Source: Excoecaria cochinchinensis
Lineage: Eukaryota > Streptophyta > Magnoliopsida > Malpighiales > Euphorbiaceae
Assembly (NCBI GenBank): GCA_947683425.1
Contig: CANTUQ010000004.1
Coordinates: forward strand, 8,470,001 to 8,534,000
DNA length: 64,000 bases
Direction: 5' to 3'
Part shown: positions 11,948 through 23,769 of the stretch, in pieces
Layout: every line of letters starts with the position of its first letter
How positions within the stretch are numbered: position 1 is the first letter of the stretch
Made by a program: the position numbers and the translations under genes
Notes under the pieces: generated by a model
Seen by the model: the letters and a program-made list of their open reading frames with translations, nothing else
Databases searched by the model: none
Told to the model about the DNA's origin: nothing

Positions 11948-13156
11948 CTAGAAGTTACATTTACTGAATTTAGCATACAACTTCTTATCCCTTAATGTCT
12001 GCAGCACAATTCGCAAATGTTGATCATGCTCCTCCGGAGTCTTCAAGTGCACCAGAATATGATCAATAAAGACCACTACAAATCGATCTAAGTACAGATG
12101 AAAGATCCAGTTCATAAGGTCCATGAAAGTTGCTGGTGCATTTGTGAGTCCAAAAGGCATCACCAAGAACTCATAATGACCATATCTAGTGCGGAAGGCA
12201 ATTTTAGGAACATCTACTTCAATTATTTTCAATTGATGGTAACCCGATCTTAAATCAATCTTTGAGAACATGCCTGCACCTTTTAACTGATCAAATAAAT
12301 CTTCAATGCGAGGAAGTGGATAGTTGTTCTTGATTGTCAATTTGTTCAATAGCCTATAATCAATACACAGCCTGAGTGATCCATCCTTCTTTTTCACAAA
12401 TAACACTAGTGCTCCCCATGGCGATGTGCTCGGCCTAATGAAGCCTTTTTTAAGTAATTCTTGCAACTGAATCTTCAATTCTTTCAATTCTACTGGTGCC
12501 ATTCTATATGGGGTAATAGAAATAGGTGCAGTACCTAGAGCTACATCAATAGAGGACTTGATCTCCCTGTCAAGAGGTAAGCCTGAAAGTTCTTCAGTGA
12601 AGACATCCTGAAAGTCGCACACTATTGGCACATTAGTCACTTTAGGATTTTCCTTCTTCGCATCCATTGCAAAATACAAGTAAGGAATACATCCTTTTCT
12701 GATCAACTGTTTGACAGTCGTGGCTGATATCACATCAGAAAGATAATCTGGCCTTTGACCCACTACAGTGATCTCTTGGTCATCTATAGTTTTTAGGGTA
12801 GCTCTCTTTCTTTTACAGTCAACCATCACATGGTGAGTAGCCAACCAATCCATACCCAATATGACATCAAACTCTTTGAAGGGACGTTTAATCAAATTGG
12901 TTGAAAAAACACACTCTTGTACACTAATGGGACAATCTCTATATACTTTATTCACTAACACACTATGGCCCAAAGGATTGCTCACTAGGATATCATGATC
13001 TAAATATGAGTTATTTAACCCTTTACCCCATGCAATATTTGTGCTAATAGAGGAGTGAGTAGACCCGGGATCAATAAATGCATAAACTGTATTAGACAAT
13101 AAGGAGAATTTACCTATAATCACATCAGGTGCATCCTCTTGGTCTCTAGCTCTCAC
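11948..13156 (-). pseudogene. Aspartic protease and reverse transcriptase of element E
   Basis: A 402-residue frame. Residues 1-150 hold the retropepsin-like protease with active site FIDPGSTHS and the distal FDVILGMDWL. Residues about 215-400 hold the RT palm and fingers: PYRMAPVELKEL, GFIRPSTSPWGA, VLFVKKKDGSLRLCIDYR, the first catalytic Asp in FSKIDLRSGYHQL, MPFGLTNAPATF, and the catalytic pair, which reads FIDHILVH instead of FIDDILVY. The second Asp is therefore His, and RT would be dead. The thumb region (11687-11947) follows with several stops and frame changes up to the RNase H piece. Confidence 0.85.
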
Positions 13157-13183
13157 TATATATGTACGGCCTATAGTACGTCC

Positions 13184-14372
13184 CTATCCCTGAGATAGTG
13201 GTGGTGGAAGTCTGATTGTATTGTTAGAGGCTATCTCTCTGCCTCTACCTCTGGCAGCTGAAGAGCCTACACCTGGAGCTGGTGAAGTAACTGATAATGG
13301 TACCGCATCTGGATAGTCTTTAACGATATGCTCCTTTGACCCACACTTGAAGTAGGCACCTGACAAATACCTGCACTCACCTGGATGTGACCTACCACAA
13401 TGATTACACTGCTGAGGAGTACCATGACCTCGGCCCATCGGTGCACTACCCACTGAAGATGCTGGGACACCGCTACCTGTTGGGTTCTTCTAACTACGGG
13501 CTGGTGCCATGGACCTCAACTCTGAGAAGGAGGCGGTCCTCTAGATCTCTTACTCTGCCCGCCAGTGCCATTGGATTGACCTGGTTTCCTTTTCTACTGA
13601 AATCAAGCCTATCGGTATGCCTCATCTGTTTGTGCTACCTCAACTTTAATAGCAGCCGCCACTAGTGATCTCAAATCCGAATGTCTCTGGCCACCTACTA
13701 TTTGTTTGATGTGGTTATGAAGACCTCGCTCAAATCTCTCCATCAATCTATTATCTGTCCTAAAAACATTATCAAAATAAGCACATAGCCGCTCAAATTC
13801 TCTCTCATAGTTAACCACAGTCTTGTTCCCCTATTGGAGACTCCAGAAAGCATCTTACATCGAGGCTTTATACTCTGCTCCTATATATTTCTTCTCAAAC
13901 TGGTTTAGGAAATACTCCCAAGTCAACTGGTCTGCAGGGGTGTGTTTCCTCACTGAATCCCACCAAAAATAAGTGGGACCCTGAGCAATGCAACGGTCCC
14001 TTCAAACCTCTCCTCCGGTGAATTGTGTAAAATCTCAAATAATCTCTTCATACGGAACAACCAATCCTCTACTTGCTCGGTAGTCATTAGGTCACGCCCA
14101 AAGAAATGCTTAGCTCCCATCTTCTTCAACTGCTCCAATTTTATCTTCCTCTGAGGTAGAGCAGGAGGTTGTACTGTCACTTGAGGTGGTTGTGCTTATT
14201 CAGCTCGCAGACATTGTTGAATGCAGTAAACCATCATGTTAAAAAAGTCAGGTTGTGGTGGAGGAGGAGCCACTGGAGGAGTAACCTGCTGCTGTGGGGT
14301 CTCAGCTTGACCAACACTGGCCAAAGCCCCACTCTCACCATCGCCAACACTATAACTTCGATCGGACGCCAT
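13184..14372 (-). pseudogene. gag of element E
   Basis: The minus-strand ATG at 14372 begins MASDRSYSVGDG; a proline-rich stretch follows. Then come KKMGAKHFFGRD and the capsid region (VEDWLFRMKRLFEIL, later VNYEREFERLCAYF, FERGLH), broken by stops and at least two frame changes around 13820-13980. The C-terminal part (13453-13184) has a first zinc knuckle CNHCGRSHPGEC-type. The second should read CFKCGSKEHIVKDCP, but both its first and last Cys are Tyr, which are G-to-A changes. The start lies only 176 bp from the LTR start, so leader and primer site are deleted. Confidence 0.75.
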
Positions 14373-14410
14373 AATACACTATAAACAAAGGAGCAGCATA
14401 CATCAGTATC

Positions 14411-14548
14411 ACAATATATTATTCATACTTCATTTGGCATGTATATACATTTAAACAAATCCTTAAAACCCACCTCTAAACTTAAAATCACACTTAAGAC
14501 ACTGTAACTATCGTTGATATCTTCTAAACTAGTATTTGGGCCATTACA
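14411..14548 (-). repeat. Remnant of the 5' LTR of element E
   Basis: The minus strand starts TGTAATGGCCCAAATACTAG at 14548 and follows the 3' LTR start for roughly 65-75 bp with few differences before similarity fades. The remaining LTR, the primer site and the leader are gone, leaving gag almost at the LTR start. Confidence 0.6.
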
Positions 14549-17500
14549 TTTGGAGTGGAAATTTGGGTAGAAATCAAGAAGGGAAGATTATGGGTCAAAA
14601 ATCAAGTAAGTGATTTTGAAGTTTTTAAATTGATTTGATGGTTTTTATGGTTAAATTTAAGGGTAATAAGCTTGATTATATGATTATATTGAGAAAAGAA
14701 AGCAAGATATTGATGGATTTCATTGTTGAATTTTTGGCCACTTTGAAGAAAAATAGGAGATAAAGTGATTCAAAGGTGAAAAGCAATAAAGGAAAGAGGA
14801 TTTAAGTGTGGAAATCAAGAAATTGAGGTAAATGGATACAATATCCCTTAATTTCCATGAAATTGTTATGCATGTTTAATTATGTAGGTTATGGATATGT
14901 GTGGGTGAGGTATGTTTATTTCAAATTAAAGTTAAAAGCATGTAATTGGAAGTCAAAATTGATGAATTGAGTGGTTAAAATTGAGTGAACCAAATTCGAA
15001 TGTAAAACCTTAGCTTGGCCGAATAGGGATTTAGGGTTTAATGGTAGATACTTGGTGTCTTATGCCATATAAATGTGTAATTATATTAATTAGTAGGTAA
15101 TTTAATGGAATTAATGATAATTGATGAAAGAATAAAATTAAAGATGAAATTGTCACTTTGGCCGAATGTTTAACCATAGAATATTATTGAGTATTTTGTT
15201 AATCTAGTAAAAGTAATGATAGAAAATAAGCATGGAATTAAATTTGGGTGTATTCTAATGTTTTGAAAAATTTTAGAGCTTAATTGGGTATGAAATAGGT
15301 TAATATTGTATTATGTCTTTAATGAAATTAATGGAACAATAATGTGTAGAATGAAATAATAGTATAAATAGAGCTAAACATAAATAATAATTAGAATTAA
15401 AGTGAATTGGAGGCAAAAGAATACAAAGGAGAGATAAAGTATGTTAGCCTAATGGAATAATTGGATAATTAATGGATTAATTTAATAGTTTAATGATTGT
15501 AATATTTTTAACATGAATATTGAAGTTAAAAGTTGATTATATATTAATTCAATGGAAAACTTTAGAATTTAATTGGATATATTTTAATGTAGACATATGT
15601 GTATTTAAGATAAAATGATAGTGTAAATAAGTTAAAAATAAATAATTGATAACATGAAATTGGAAATAAATAGGAAAAGAAATAAATAAAGTATTAAAAA
15701 AATAAGTTAGCCAAATGATAAACTAATAACGTATAGAGAATCTTTATGTAAATTATTAATTTAATTGCGAACAGAAATAATTAGAATGAAATTAAAATAT
15801 TGCATTTTTGTTAGTATTTAATAATTAAGAGTTTGAAATTGAATTGATGGAAATGGAAGTGAAAACCTTTTATTAGGTGAATGATATTTTAATGAATTAA
15901 TGATATGAATGGAGTGTAAGTTGAGTATTTTCATGGTGACTTAATGAAAGAAATAATTTCTTTGCCCTTAGTAGTAGTAGTCTGGTGGTTAATCTAGCTC
16001 AGGATATAGTTGGCTAGCCATAGGAACACCATACCGTAGTAGCGAGTCATGATGACTCGCATCAGTAAGCCAATGACGTTTTACTAAAGAGTAAAAGTGA
16101 AAAAGTGTATAGTGAATTGCAGTGAAAGTGTTTGAGTGGTCTTTCGGGGTAACTCTATAATGCATTGGACCTGTGGAGTCCAAGTTTCATGTATTCGGTT
16201 CGAGAATTCTACTGGATTGATACTTGGGGCAAAATTATAAAATTGGATTAAAGTGTAATTGGACATGAAAATAATATTGTAAGGATTAAATGAAAATTTG
16301 CATGATAAAATAATGAAGATGAATAAATAAATAATGTTGTTAAATGAAATAATTAAAAAAAGAACTAAATTGTAAGATGCATAAGAATTTAGGCAAAATG
16401 GTAAATAGGTAAGATTGAGTAAATGAGAGTTAACATGGAAAAGAGTGAAAAGAAAGGACTTAATTGTGGGAATGAAAAGAATTTAGTGATGAAAGGGTAA
16501 AAACGTTAATTTTAATAGTTAATAAGGCTATATAAGAGGAAACATAAAATAAATTTGTAAAATAATTAATTTGATTATTGTGCAAGAATTTAAATGAAAT
16601 TTGGTATGAAAATGATACTTTAAGGACTAAATGGTAATTGGTAAGTCAAATAATGAATTAAATACGAAGGTAAAGATAATTGGTAGCATTATTGTAAATA
16701 ATAGTTTTAAAGGGCGATATTGTAATTATAATAACAAGATCAAAAGTATAATTTAATAGGAATTTGAATTAACAAGTGTAATTGTCATTGAAGATTGATA
16801 ATCATATAGTAATGTATACCAGTGAAGGGTTTAAAAAGGTAATTAAGCATGAAAGAAAAATATAAGTATTAAATTAAAATTGTTCATATTAAAGGAATGA
16901 ACTAAATGACATGAAAAATAGTTTAGTGATAATGACAATTAGTGGAAGGGGTTAATGTGTGGAGACAAGTTAAAGGAATAAATTGAAATTAGTGAATCAG
17001 TAAAAATGATTAAAATTATATAATTCGTATAACTAATGAAAATAAGGATTTAACTGCAAAAAAGTAAAATATAAGATTTTAATACTTTTAAAGTATGATA
17101 TAAATAAGTATATTAAAGTAATATTAAATGATAAAATGAATAGTGATAAAACATAAATGTTAAAGATATTGCGATAATACAACAAAGTTATTCAAGACAG
17201 AAGCGTAAGTAACAGTTATATAATTTTAGATATAGAAATGAAAATAATAATGATAAGTAAATGAAAGTGTTATGGAAAGTTAATAATTGAGATCATTCTA
17301 AAACAGCAGTTAAATGATTAACTTTGTAGTAACCCGTATGTTAAGGTCTAAATGAAAATTATTGTGTGATAATAGATTAAGAATTGATTAATTATGTATT
17401 ATTGGATTATTGTGCCCATGATGGGCTGCGGTATTGTTTGAATACAGGAGGATAGACAAAGTATATAGCTTTTATACTATTGGAATTTAACTAAGTGAAT

Positions 17501-18316
17501 GATAACTTAGACAATTATAGGTCATTTAGCAAATACAGTAAATGGGATAGTAAGGAATTGAAGTGAAATGAACTTGAAGGGTTAGAAATTAAAGATAATA
17601 GACATTGGTATAAGTAATTGGTAAGAAAAGATTAGTAATGGTTAAGAAACTGATATAAAGGTATTAATGGTATAAAAAAAATAGGAAAGTTAAAGCTATA
17701 GGCTACTATTCGTAAGAATATAAATGAAAATGTTAAAGTTATTAGTATAAATAGTAATAGTTGGACATTTTGAACCAACAATTTAGAATAACGATAGAAA
17801 TAGTGATAAGTAAATTAGGTAAAAGATTTAGTAGCTGATGAATTAAGTTAAAAGATAAGTAAAAACTTAAAAGAAATAACATATAGGTAATGTATAGATA
17901 AGAACATACTTGTATGTGTGTATGATTGTAATTATAGATTCGAAAGTTTCGGATATGTATCCACCAATAGGCATTTTAATGCTTAGCACATAAATTATTT
18001 ATGCGCGCAAGTTTGGAAGATATAAATTTAGAAGTGGCCGGCACTTTAGTATTGTTTGTAGCCATGGCATGTACGTTACAATTGTATATGAAGTCGAGAT
18101 TGTATAAGGTCGGGATTATTGTCATTATGAATGTTTACATAAAGAGTTTTAATGGATCTATTTGAGATGCTATATTGTTAATGTTATTGATAGATAAGTA
18201 ATGTAGTTTTAAAAAAAAAATTTACCCTCTAGAGTATCGAGTTTCACTTTAATATTTATCAGTGTGCTGTTTGAGACATTCAGTGTCTGTACCATTTACA
18301 AACGTAGGGTGTTACA
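14549..18316 (+). repeat. AT-rich LTR-like remnant Z
   Basis: About 3.8 kb with no ORF above background and no domain. Its right end, GTAGGGTGTTACA at 18304-18316, is the usual 3' terminus of chromovirus LTRs. The stretch at 17970-18080, with GCTTAGCACATAAA and later GGCATGTAC, parallels the same part of LTR W (54925-55090). I read it as the 3' portion of a plus-strand LTR, perhaps the old 5' LTR of W, with its start lost at the junction with E. It abuts pol directly, so gag, protease and RT have been deleted. Confidence 0.4.
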
Positions 18317-18455
18317 GTAGCTAAGTTGAAGCTTAGACTAAATTTGGTGCAACAAGTGAAGGAAGCTCAGCAGCAAGATGAAACACTAGTCACTATTCTC
18401 AAACAAATCCAATATGGGAAAGATAGTGAGTATGTGGTTAAGGAGGATGGTCGCT
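18317..18455 (+). pseudogene. pol fragment of chromovirus W, piece 1 (between RNase H and integrase)
   Basis: Translates as VAKLKLRLNLVQQVKEAQQQ, then DETLVTILKQIQYGKDSEYV and KEDGRL. This matches the linker before the integrase zinc domain in E and F. The frame is cut at GGTCGCT by insertion of Athila-like copy 1 and resumes at 23765 with LYYKDMICVP, giving the expected junction. The upstream LTR-like end at 18316 implies a large deletion. Confidence 0.75.
18451..18455. other. Target site duplication TCGCT (left, Athila-like copy 1)
   Basis: TCGCT immediately precedes the element start TGATATGTG and is repeated at 23765-23769 after the terminal GCTAACA. The flanking pol codons join in frame when the element is removed. 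Confidence 0.85.
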
Positions 18456-19998
18456 TGATATGTGCCTAATTGATGTATATTTAGCTTATGTTTTGTGTGA
18501 GTTTAGCAAGCTAAGTATGCAATGATGTGTATATTTCATGTCATATGTGTTAGTTTACGTGTTTATGTGTGTTGTAGGTTGATTTAAGCGTAAAAGTGAG
18601 AAAAGAAGCATAAATGGTGAAGAAAATGCATGACTGGAGAAGAGGAGCACGAGTCGGATGCTAGAGCATGAGTTGTACAGATATACATGGCAAATAGAGA
18701 GTAGAAGAAGAAAAGAAGAGAAGAAGGAAGAGAAGAACTGATCCGAGTTGTGTAAGGGGAGCACGACTCACATGTTTGAGCACGAGTCGTGCTGGTACAG
18801 AGACAAGGGAGAAGCAAGGGAGAAAAGAAGAGGAAAAGGAAGAAGAGGCCGAGACGTGCAGTATGAGCACGACTAGGAGGAACGGACACGACTCGTGCAT
18901 GAAGAGCACGAGTCGTGCAAATGCAGAGAGAGGCAGAAAGGGAAAAGGAGAAAGGAAAGAAGAGAAGAAGCGTTTCGTGTTCTGTCGTGAGCGCGGCATT
19001 CATCATGATCGCGACAGAAGTGACCGTTGTGCAGCTTTCCTTGAAAAGTCATTTCAAAGGCACCTTCTTCCATCAAACTTTGCAACCATTGTGAAGGGAC
19101 ATCTCTAAGGGATACAATCTTTAGAATTTTATAAATATATAACGTTAACTGTAATTGAGGTTGTTGAATTTTTATTAAGAATTTTTCTGTAAGTTTGAAA
19201 CAGTTTTTTCTTTCTTGAGTAAAAGTTCTTAAGTTAGACTTATGTGTTGAAGAGAAGATATTTTTGCAAGGAAGAAGGCTACAATTGGTGAAGTGAAAAA
19301 GGGTTGAGAGATCCCCTTCTTTTATTTCTTATCTTTTTCTTCTTCTTTGTAATTATTAAATGATGAATGTTTGAACTTGAATCATTAATACTATGTTTTT
19401 ATTATTCATATCAATTTGGTACTTTTGCATGTAGAATTTTCTATTAGTAATTTATGAATAATCGTTATAAGTTTGAGTTTAGTCGAGAGATAAATTCATA
19501 CTTAAATCTAGTAGAAGTTCATCATTGAAGCATTATTTGAGAGATCATAATGTTTAGATGGTTACTATAGGTTGTTTTCTATTCTTGAAATATGCATGTA
19601 TAACACTCTAAGTCTTAGATGAGAGTTGGGATTTAGAATTATTTATGCATGTTTTAGGCATTATAATATATGACGAGAGAATAAATTAGAATATTATGCA
19701 ACTTGGCTTGCATGACAAGAATACCTCAATAATCAAGAATAATCATTTCAAGTACTATTAGTCATTTTATCATCATTAATCCATTTGTCTTCTATGATTA
19801 TCTATAACCAGATTTAATTAATTAATATGCTAGAATAGTGTAGAATCCGCTTATCATTAATTGATTATTGTAAACAAGATTAAAATGGAGTAGTAGTAGT
19901 GTGTAATAATTAATCACATTGCTTGTGGGATCGACATTTTTTGTACTATTTCGGTACACCGTATGCTTGTGGAATTAGCACTTTAAAATATGCTAACA
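18456..19998 (+). repeat. 5' LTR of Athila-like copy 1 (1543 bp)
   Basis: Begins TGATATGTGCCTAATTGATG and ends AAATATGCTAACA before the primer site. It matches the LTR of copy 2 (26294-27782) along its length. The minus-strand frames at 18555-19006 and the plus frame at 18776-19108 fall in the palindrome island and are not genes. Confidence 0.85.
18640..19020. repeat. Palindrome island in LTR of Athila-like copy 1
   Basis: Repeated variants of GAGCACGAGTCGTGCTC (for example 18645, 18759-18795, 18887-18919) joined by purine-rich spacers. An imperfect 40-bp palindrome follows at 18981-19020, with arms TCTGTCGTGAGCGCG and CATGATCGCGACAG. The same two palindrome types reappear in the internal spacer at 21784-22090. 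Confidence 0.75.
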
Positions 19999-20004
19999 AA
20001 TTTT

Positions 20005-20022
20005 TGGAGCCGTTGTCGGGGA
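20005..20022 (+). other. Primer binding site, tRNA-Asp type (copy 1)
   Basis: TGGAGCCGTTGTCGGGGA, six bases after the LTR end. It differs at two positions from the complement of plant tRNA-Asp(GTC), TGGCGCCGTTGCCGGGGA, the usual Athila primer site. Confidence 0.8.
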
Positions 20023-20154
20023 ATGAATGATTGATTTTTGCCATTATGAATCTTGATTTATGATTTTGGATTACAATATTTATTTAGTTTTGTTTATTTG
20101 TTTGTTAAGTTTAACTTTGTTATTTTATTTTATTTTTACAGGATTTGATTGTTC

Positions 20155-21528
20155 ATGCCTAGTACAAGGAGTTCTCAAGAAGAGCTTGAACCTTTAAATC
20201 CTGAAATAGAGAGATACTTGTCAAGTAACAGAAAATCGAATAAAAAGAAGAATAAGAATAAGAGACCAGTAATGGCTGAAGAGGAAAATCCACCACGGTT
20301 GATGGATTTTGCCACACCTGCATTGAGTGGTGCTCAACAAGGGGTGGTAAGACCTACAGTAAATGCTAACCAATTTGAGATTAAACTTTCTCTTTTGCAA
20401 ATGATTCAAAGTAGAATTCAATTTTACGGTTTGCCAAATGAGGATCCTAATGCTCATTTGGCAAATTTTCTTGAGATATGTGATACTTTTAAAATAAATG
20501 GGGTTTTGGCTAATGCAATTAAGCTTAGGCTTTTTCCTTTCACTTTGAAGGATAAAGCCAAGGCTTGGTTGAATTCATTAACTAGAGGATCTATACCCAC
20601 TTGGGACCAATTGGCCCAAGCATTTTTATTAAAATATTTTCCTCTAGCCAAAACTGCAACAATTATAAAAGATATCACAACTTTTGTGCAAAATGACCAT
20701 GAATCTTTCTATGAACCATGGGAAAGATTTAAAGAATTGCAGAGAATGTGTCCACGCCACAACCTTCCAAGGGAGTTATTGATACAAACCTTTTATAATG
20801 GGGTGAACCCTACAATAAGAGGTACTATTGATGCTGCAGCGGGTGGTTCATTGATGAGGAAAACAATAGAAGCTGCTTTTGAATTGCTGGAGGAAATGGC
20901 TATGAACAATTGTATGTGGCCTACCGAAAGAGTAAGGGAATCTAATAACTCTAATGCTAGGGGGGTCCATTCAATAGATTTTGTTGTAGCCTTACAAGCA
21001 CAAATTGAGGCATTGACTCATAAGGTTAATAGCCTAAGTATGGGAGGTAATTTTTCAAATCCATGCAATGTTTGTGGTCAACACGAGCATATGAGTGACA
21101 ATTGCAATTTAGGAATGGTTAGTAAGGAGGAACAAGTTAATTTTGTCCAAGGCAAAGGGCAAGGAAGAGGTAATCCATATTCTACTACCTATAATCCTGG
21201 TTGGAGGAGCCACCCTAATTTGTCATGGGGAAATAATAACAATAACCAAAATAGGGGTGTAGGATTCCAATAGCCACAAGATAGGTTTGTAGATTTTGAA
21301 GGAAAAATTGATAAATTCATTGAGGAGATAAATTTTAAGATGAGTGCTCAAGATGAAATTCAAAAGAAGCTTGAAGCAAAATTTGACCAAATCACTAAGA
21401 ATCATGCTTCATCTATTCATAATCTTGAAGTTCAATTGGGCCAATTAGCAAGTTCTTTACCATCTAGAAGCCTAGGATGTCTTCCAAGTAATACAGAAGA
21501 GAATCCTAGAGAGCACATAAAATCCTAG
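20155..21528 (+). pseudogene. gag of Athila-like copy 1 (one in-frame stop)
   Basis: The ATG at 20155 gives MPSTRSSQEELEPLNPEIER, the same start as copy 2. A basic patch (KKKNKNKR) follows, then the Athila-type gag region: MDFATPALSGAQQGVVRP, FYGLPNEDPNAHLANFLEIC, KAKAWLNSLTRGSIPTWDQL, FLLKYFPLAKTA, ESFYEPWERFKELQRMCP, QTFYNGVNP and AAAGGSLM. A zinc knuckle C-x2-C-x4-H-x4-C (CNVCGQHEHMSDNC) lies near residue 305. One stop (TAG, 21271-21273) splits the frame, where copy 2 has Gln. The frame resumes with PQDRF and closes at NPREHIKS, exactly before the protease would begin in a complete Athila. Confidence 0.85.
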
Positions 21529-22692
21529 TGTTTTATCGTCTCTTATTTAGGTTGCTTTACTAGGTTTTCTTTCTATTTTGTGTTGTTTTAAGTTATTTTA
21601 TGCAAACTTTGTTAATTGATTTTTCATATTTTTTAATTTTAATGTTGTTAACAAAGTTTGCTGCTATTCTATAGGTAGCATAGTAAGATATGTGTTATTT
21701 TATTTATTGTCTGTACAGGAGAAATTAAAAATAAAAAATAATAATAATAATAATAAAATAATAAAAATTGTAAGTGACGGTGATTCTGTCGCGAGCGCGA
21801 TGTTCATTGCGATCGCGACAGAAGGTGACAGAAGGAGTACGCATGAAGCCATCCGAGTCATACCGATGTTGCATGAGTGGGACGCCTGAGCACAAGTCGT
21901 GCTATGGCGTCCGACTTGTGTTCCCTACTGGCAAGGAAGCTTCTATCGCGAGCACGACATCCTCGCGATAGCGACAGAAAGCGATTTTCGCAGGTGCCTC
22001 CAGGTCCTCCGACTCGTGCTGGCGTACACGAATCCCACCAGGTAAGGAGCAAACTGCACGAGTTGTGCAGCCTCCTCCGACTGGTGCAGTATGCCCAAAT
22101 CCACATCCAGTCGCGTCGTTTCCTTTAAATCACTGTAAGTTTTCTTTTCTTAATTCTTTTTTTTTCTATTTATTCTATTACTAATCTAATTTCATTTTCT
22201 TATAAGCATGTTTCCTCAGTTAAAATTAACTTAAGCAATTTAACCCTAAACCATTAAAAAACAAATTTAGAAATTAAAGAGGGAAATTATATTTCAAAAC
22301 CCTAAAATCGTGACCTTTCACTCACTTGGTTCCCTCCTCTTTATTTTTCACTTTACATTTGACGTTGTGCCTTTTAGTTTTAACAAAACGTTTCATCTGT
22401 GCCTATCATTTTTCTTTCACTTAACTTTTCACATTTCCCTCTTCTTTTTCTACTTTCCAATATCGGGTTACAATTTCAATTTCACGTTCTCGCACTCTTG
22501 TTCATGAGTGGCGTCCCTTCATCTTCCTTCTTTGTTCTTTTTTCTTTATTTTTTTTTTCACGCAATATACTCTGTTTTCCTTTCTTAGTTTCTTTCTCTT
22601 CATCACAGCATTCTGCTCTCGTCAATATCTTCCATTTTTTTTTTAGGATTTACTTGGTTTTGTTCCATTTCGATCTTTGTCTTTTAAGCATC
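21529..22692 (+). other. Non-coding spacer between gag and third ORF (copy 1)
   Basis: About 1.2 kb occupying the place where pol would stand in a complete element. It contains an AT-rich part, a palindrome island (21784-22090), a polypyrimidine stretch (22130-22200) and T-rich sequence before the third ORF. The same layout occurs in copy 2 at 29306-30370. No protein domain is recognisable. Confidence 0.65.
21784..22090. repeat. Palindrome island in spacer of Athila-like copy 1
   Basis: Two long imperfect palindromes lie at 21784-21824 and 21941-21980, with arms of the type CTGTCGCGAGCGCG and GCGATCGCGACAG. Around them are CACGAGT/GACTCGTG variants (21890-22085). The content is CpG-rich in an AT-rich surround. 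Confidence 0.75.
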
Positions 22693-23425
22693 ATGGTAAG
22701 AACCAAAAATCCCTCAACCTCATGCATTGAACAAGCTAGACAGGAGGCTGAAGTGGGAGACATATCTGCCAACTTTGGAGCTGGGTTCTCCATTTTCTTA
22801 GTTGACGAAGGAAGCAGATTTATTGCATTATACTACAGAGCTATTCTTCAATGTAAGTTTTTCCCTACTTATCTCCTTGAGCAGGTAGGTAAGCTTAGAA
22901 CTGTTAATGAAATGCTCTCTAATTGTGGTTTATTTAGATTTGCAAATATGCAAGACTCCATTCATCCTGACTTAATTTTAGAGTTTTATACTACTTTGAA
23001 CAAGAATGCTGAAAACAAAGATCTATTAGATTTTAGGTTGGATGGTAAACCTCATACTCTGACATATTTCATGATGAATAGGATTTTTCATTTTTCACAG
23101 ACTGGATTAACTAACCACGTAGATCCTTTAAGCCCAATGAGTTTTGGTCCTTTTTAGCTGATTTGCAAAAAGAGATGCTAAATCAATGTTTATCAAAGAT
23201 TTAAAATATTGGATTTTGCACAAGATATTAGCTTCCTTAATTTTTAATAGGGCTGAATTTAATAGAGTTTCTTGTCATGAATTGTTCTTGATGTGGTGTG
23301 TGCATAGAGGTAAGTCCATATGTTCTCCTCATTGGATATTCAATCAATTATTGTAATGTGTTACTAAACATGAATCTCCTATCACACATGGGCATATCAT
23401 ATCTTCTGTTGCAAGAAATTTAGGG
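22693..23425 (+). pseudogene. Third ORF (env-position, ATHILA ORF-1-like) of copy 1
   Basis: The ATG at 22693 begins MVRTKNPSTSCIEQARQEAE and includes FPTYLLEQ, MLSNCGLFRFAN, LDFRLDGKPHTLTYFMMNRI. A frameshift near 23140 ends this frame at 23156. The other frame continues with DAKSMFIKDLKYWILHKILA, HELFLMWCVHRGKSIC and THGHIISSVARN. The region resembles the non-pol proteins annotated in plant databases as ATHILA ORF-1 or plant transposon protein, which in Athila-type elements lie downstream of pol; the biochemical role is unknown. I see no clear signal peptide. It is truncated by the junction with the 3' LTR. Confidence 0.6.
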
Positions 23426-23764
23426 ATTCTAATATATGTCGAGAGAGTAAATTAGAATATTATGCAACTTGGCTTGCATGACAAGAATACCTCAATAATC
23501 AAGAATAATCATTTCAAGTTCTATTAGTTATTTTATCATCATTAATCCATTTGTCTTCTTTGATTATCTATAACCAGATTTAATTAATTAATATGCTAGA
23601 ATAGTGTAGAATCCGCTTATCATTAATTGATTATTGTAAACAAGATTAAAATTGAGTAGTAGTAGTGTGTAATAATTAATCACATTCCTCGTGGGATCGA
23701 TATTTTTTGTACTATTTTGGTACACCGTATGCTTGCGGAATTAGCACTTTAAAATATGCTAACA
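23426..23764 (+). repeat. Truncated 3' LTR of Athila-like copy 1
   Basis: Matches 19660-19998 of the 5' LTR with about a dozen differences and ends GCTAACA. The join with the third ORF falls in a TTTAGG word present on both sides in the parent sequences, which suggests a microhomology deletion. Confidence 0.8.
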
Positions 23765-23769
23765 TCGCT
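23765..23769. other. Target site duplication TCGCT (right, Athila-like copy 1)
   Basis: Identical to 18451-18455; the W pol frame resumes from here. Confidence 0.85.

Larger units (their letters stand above)
8340..14548 (-). mobile_element. Decayed Tekay/Del-type chromovirus E
   Basis: On the minus strand the order is a 5' LTR remnant, gag with zinc knuckles, aspartic protease, reverse transcriptase, RNase H, integrase, chromodomain, polypurine tract and 3' LTR. Integrase after RNase H marks Ty3/gypsy; a C-terminal chromodomain marks chromoviruses. Reading frames are broken at many points. The left boundary against element B is approximate (8300-8370), and no target duplication was found. 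Confidence 0.8.
18456..23764 (+). mobile_element. Athila-like non-autonomous element, copy 1 (gag + third ORF, no pol)
   Basis: A 5' LTR, a tRNA-Asp primer site, gag, a palindrome-rich spacer, a third ORF and a truncated 3' LTR occur in order, with perfect 5-bp target duplications. No protease, RT, RNase H or integrase is present in its 5.3 kb. The third ORF runs straight into the middle of the 3' LTR, so a secondary deletion removed the ORF end, the polypurine tract and about 1.2 kb of LTR. The shared part of the two LTRs (about 333 bp) shows about a dozen differences by eye. Confidence 0.85.

Noticed and set aside
14549..18316. Possible host intergenic DNA or gene between E and W
   Set aside because: No ORF or domain; the end GGGTGTTACA and a LTR-like motif order favour an LTR remnant, though this is not certain.
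18555..19108. Ser/Phe/Leu-rich frames (minus) and Arg/Glu-rich frame (plus) in the Athila-like LTR
   Set aside because: They read through purine-rich spacers and palindromes; the matching LTR of copy 2 does not keep the frames.
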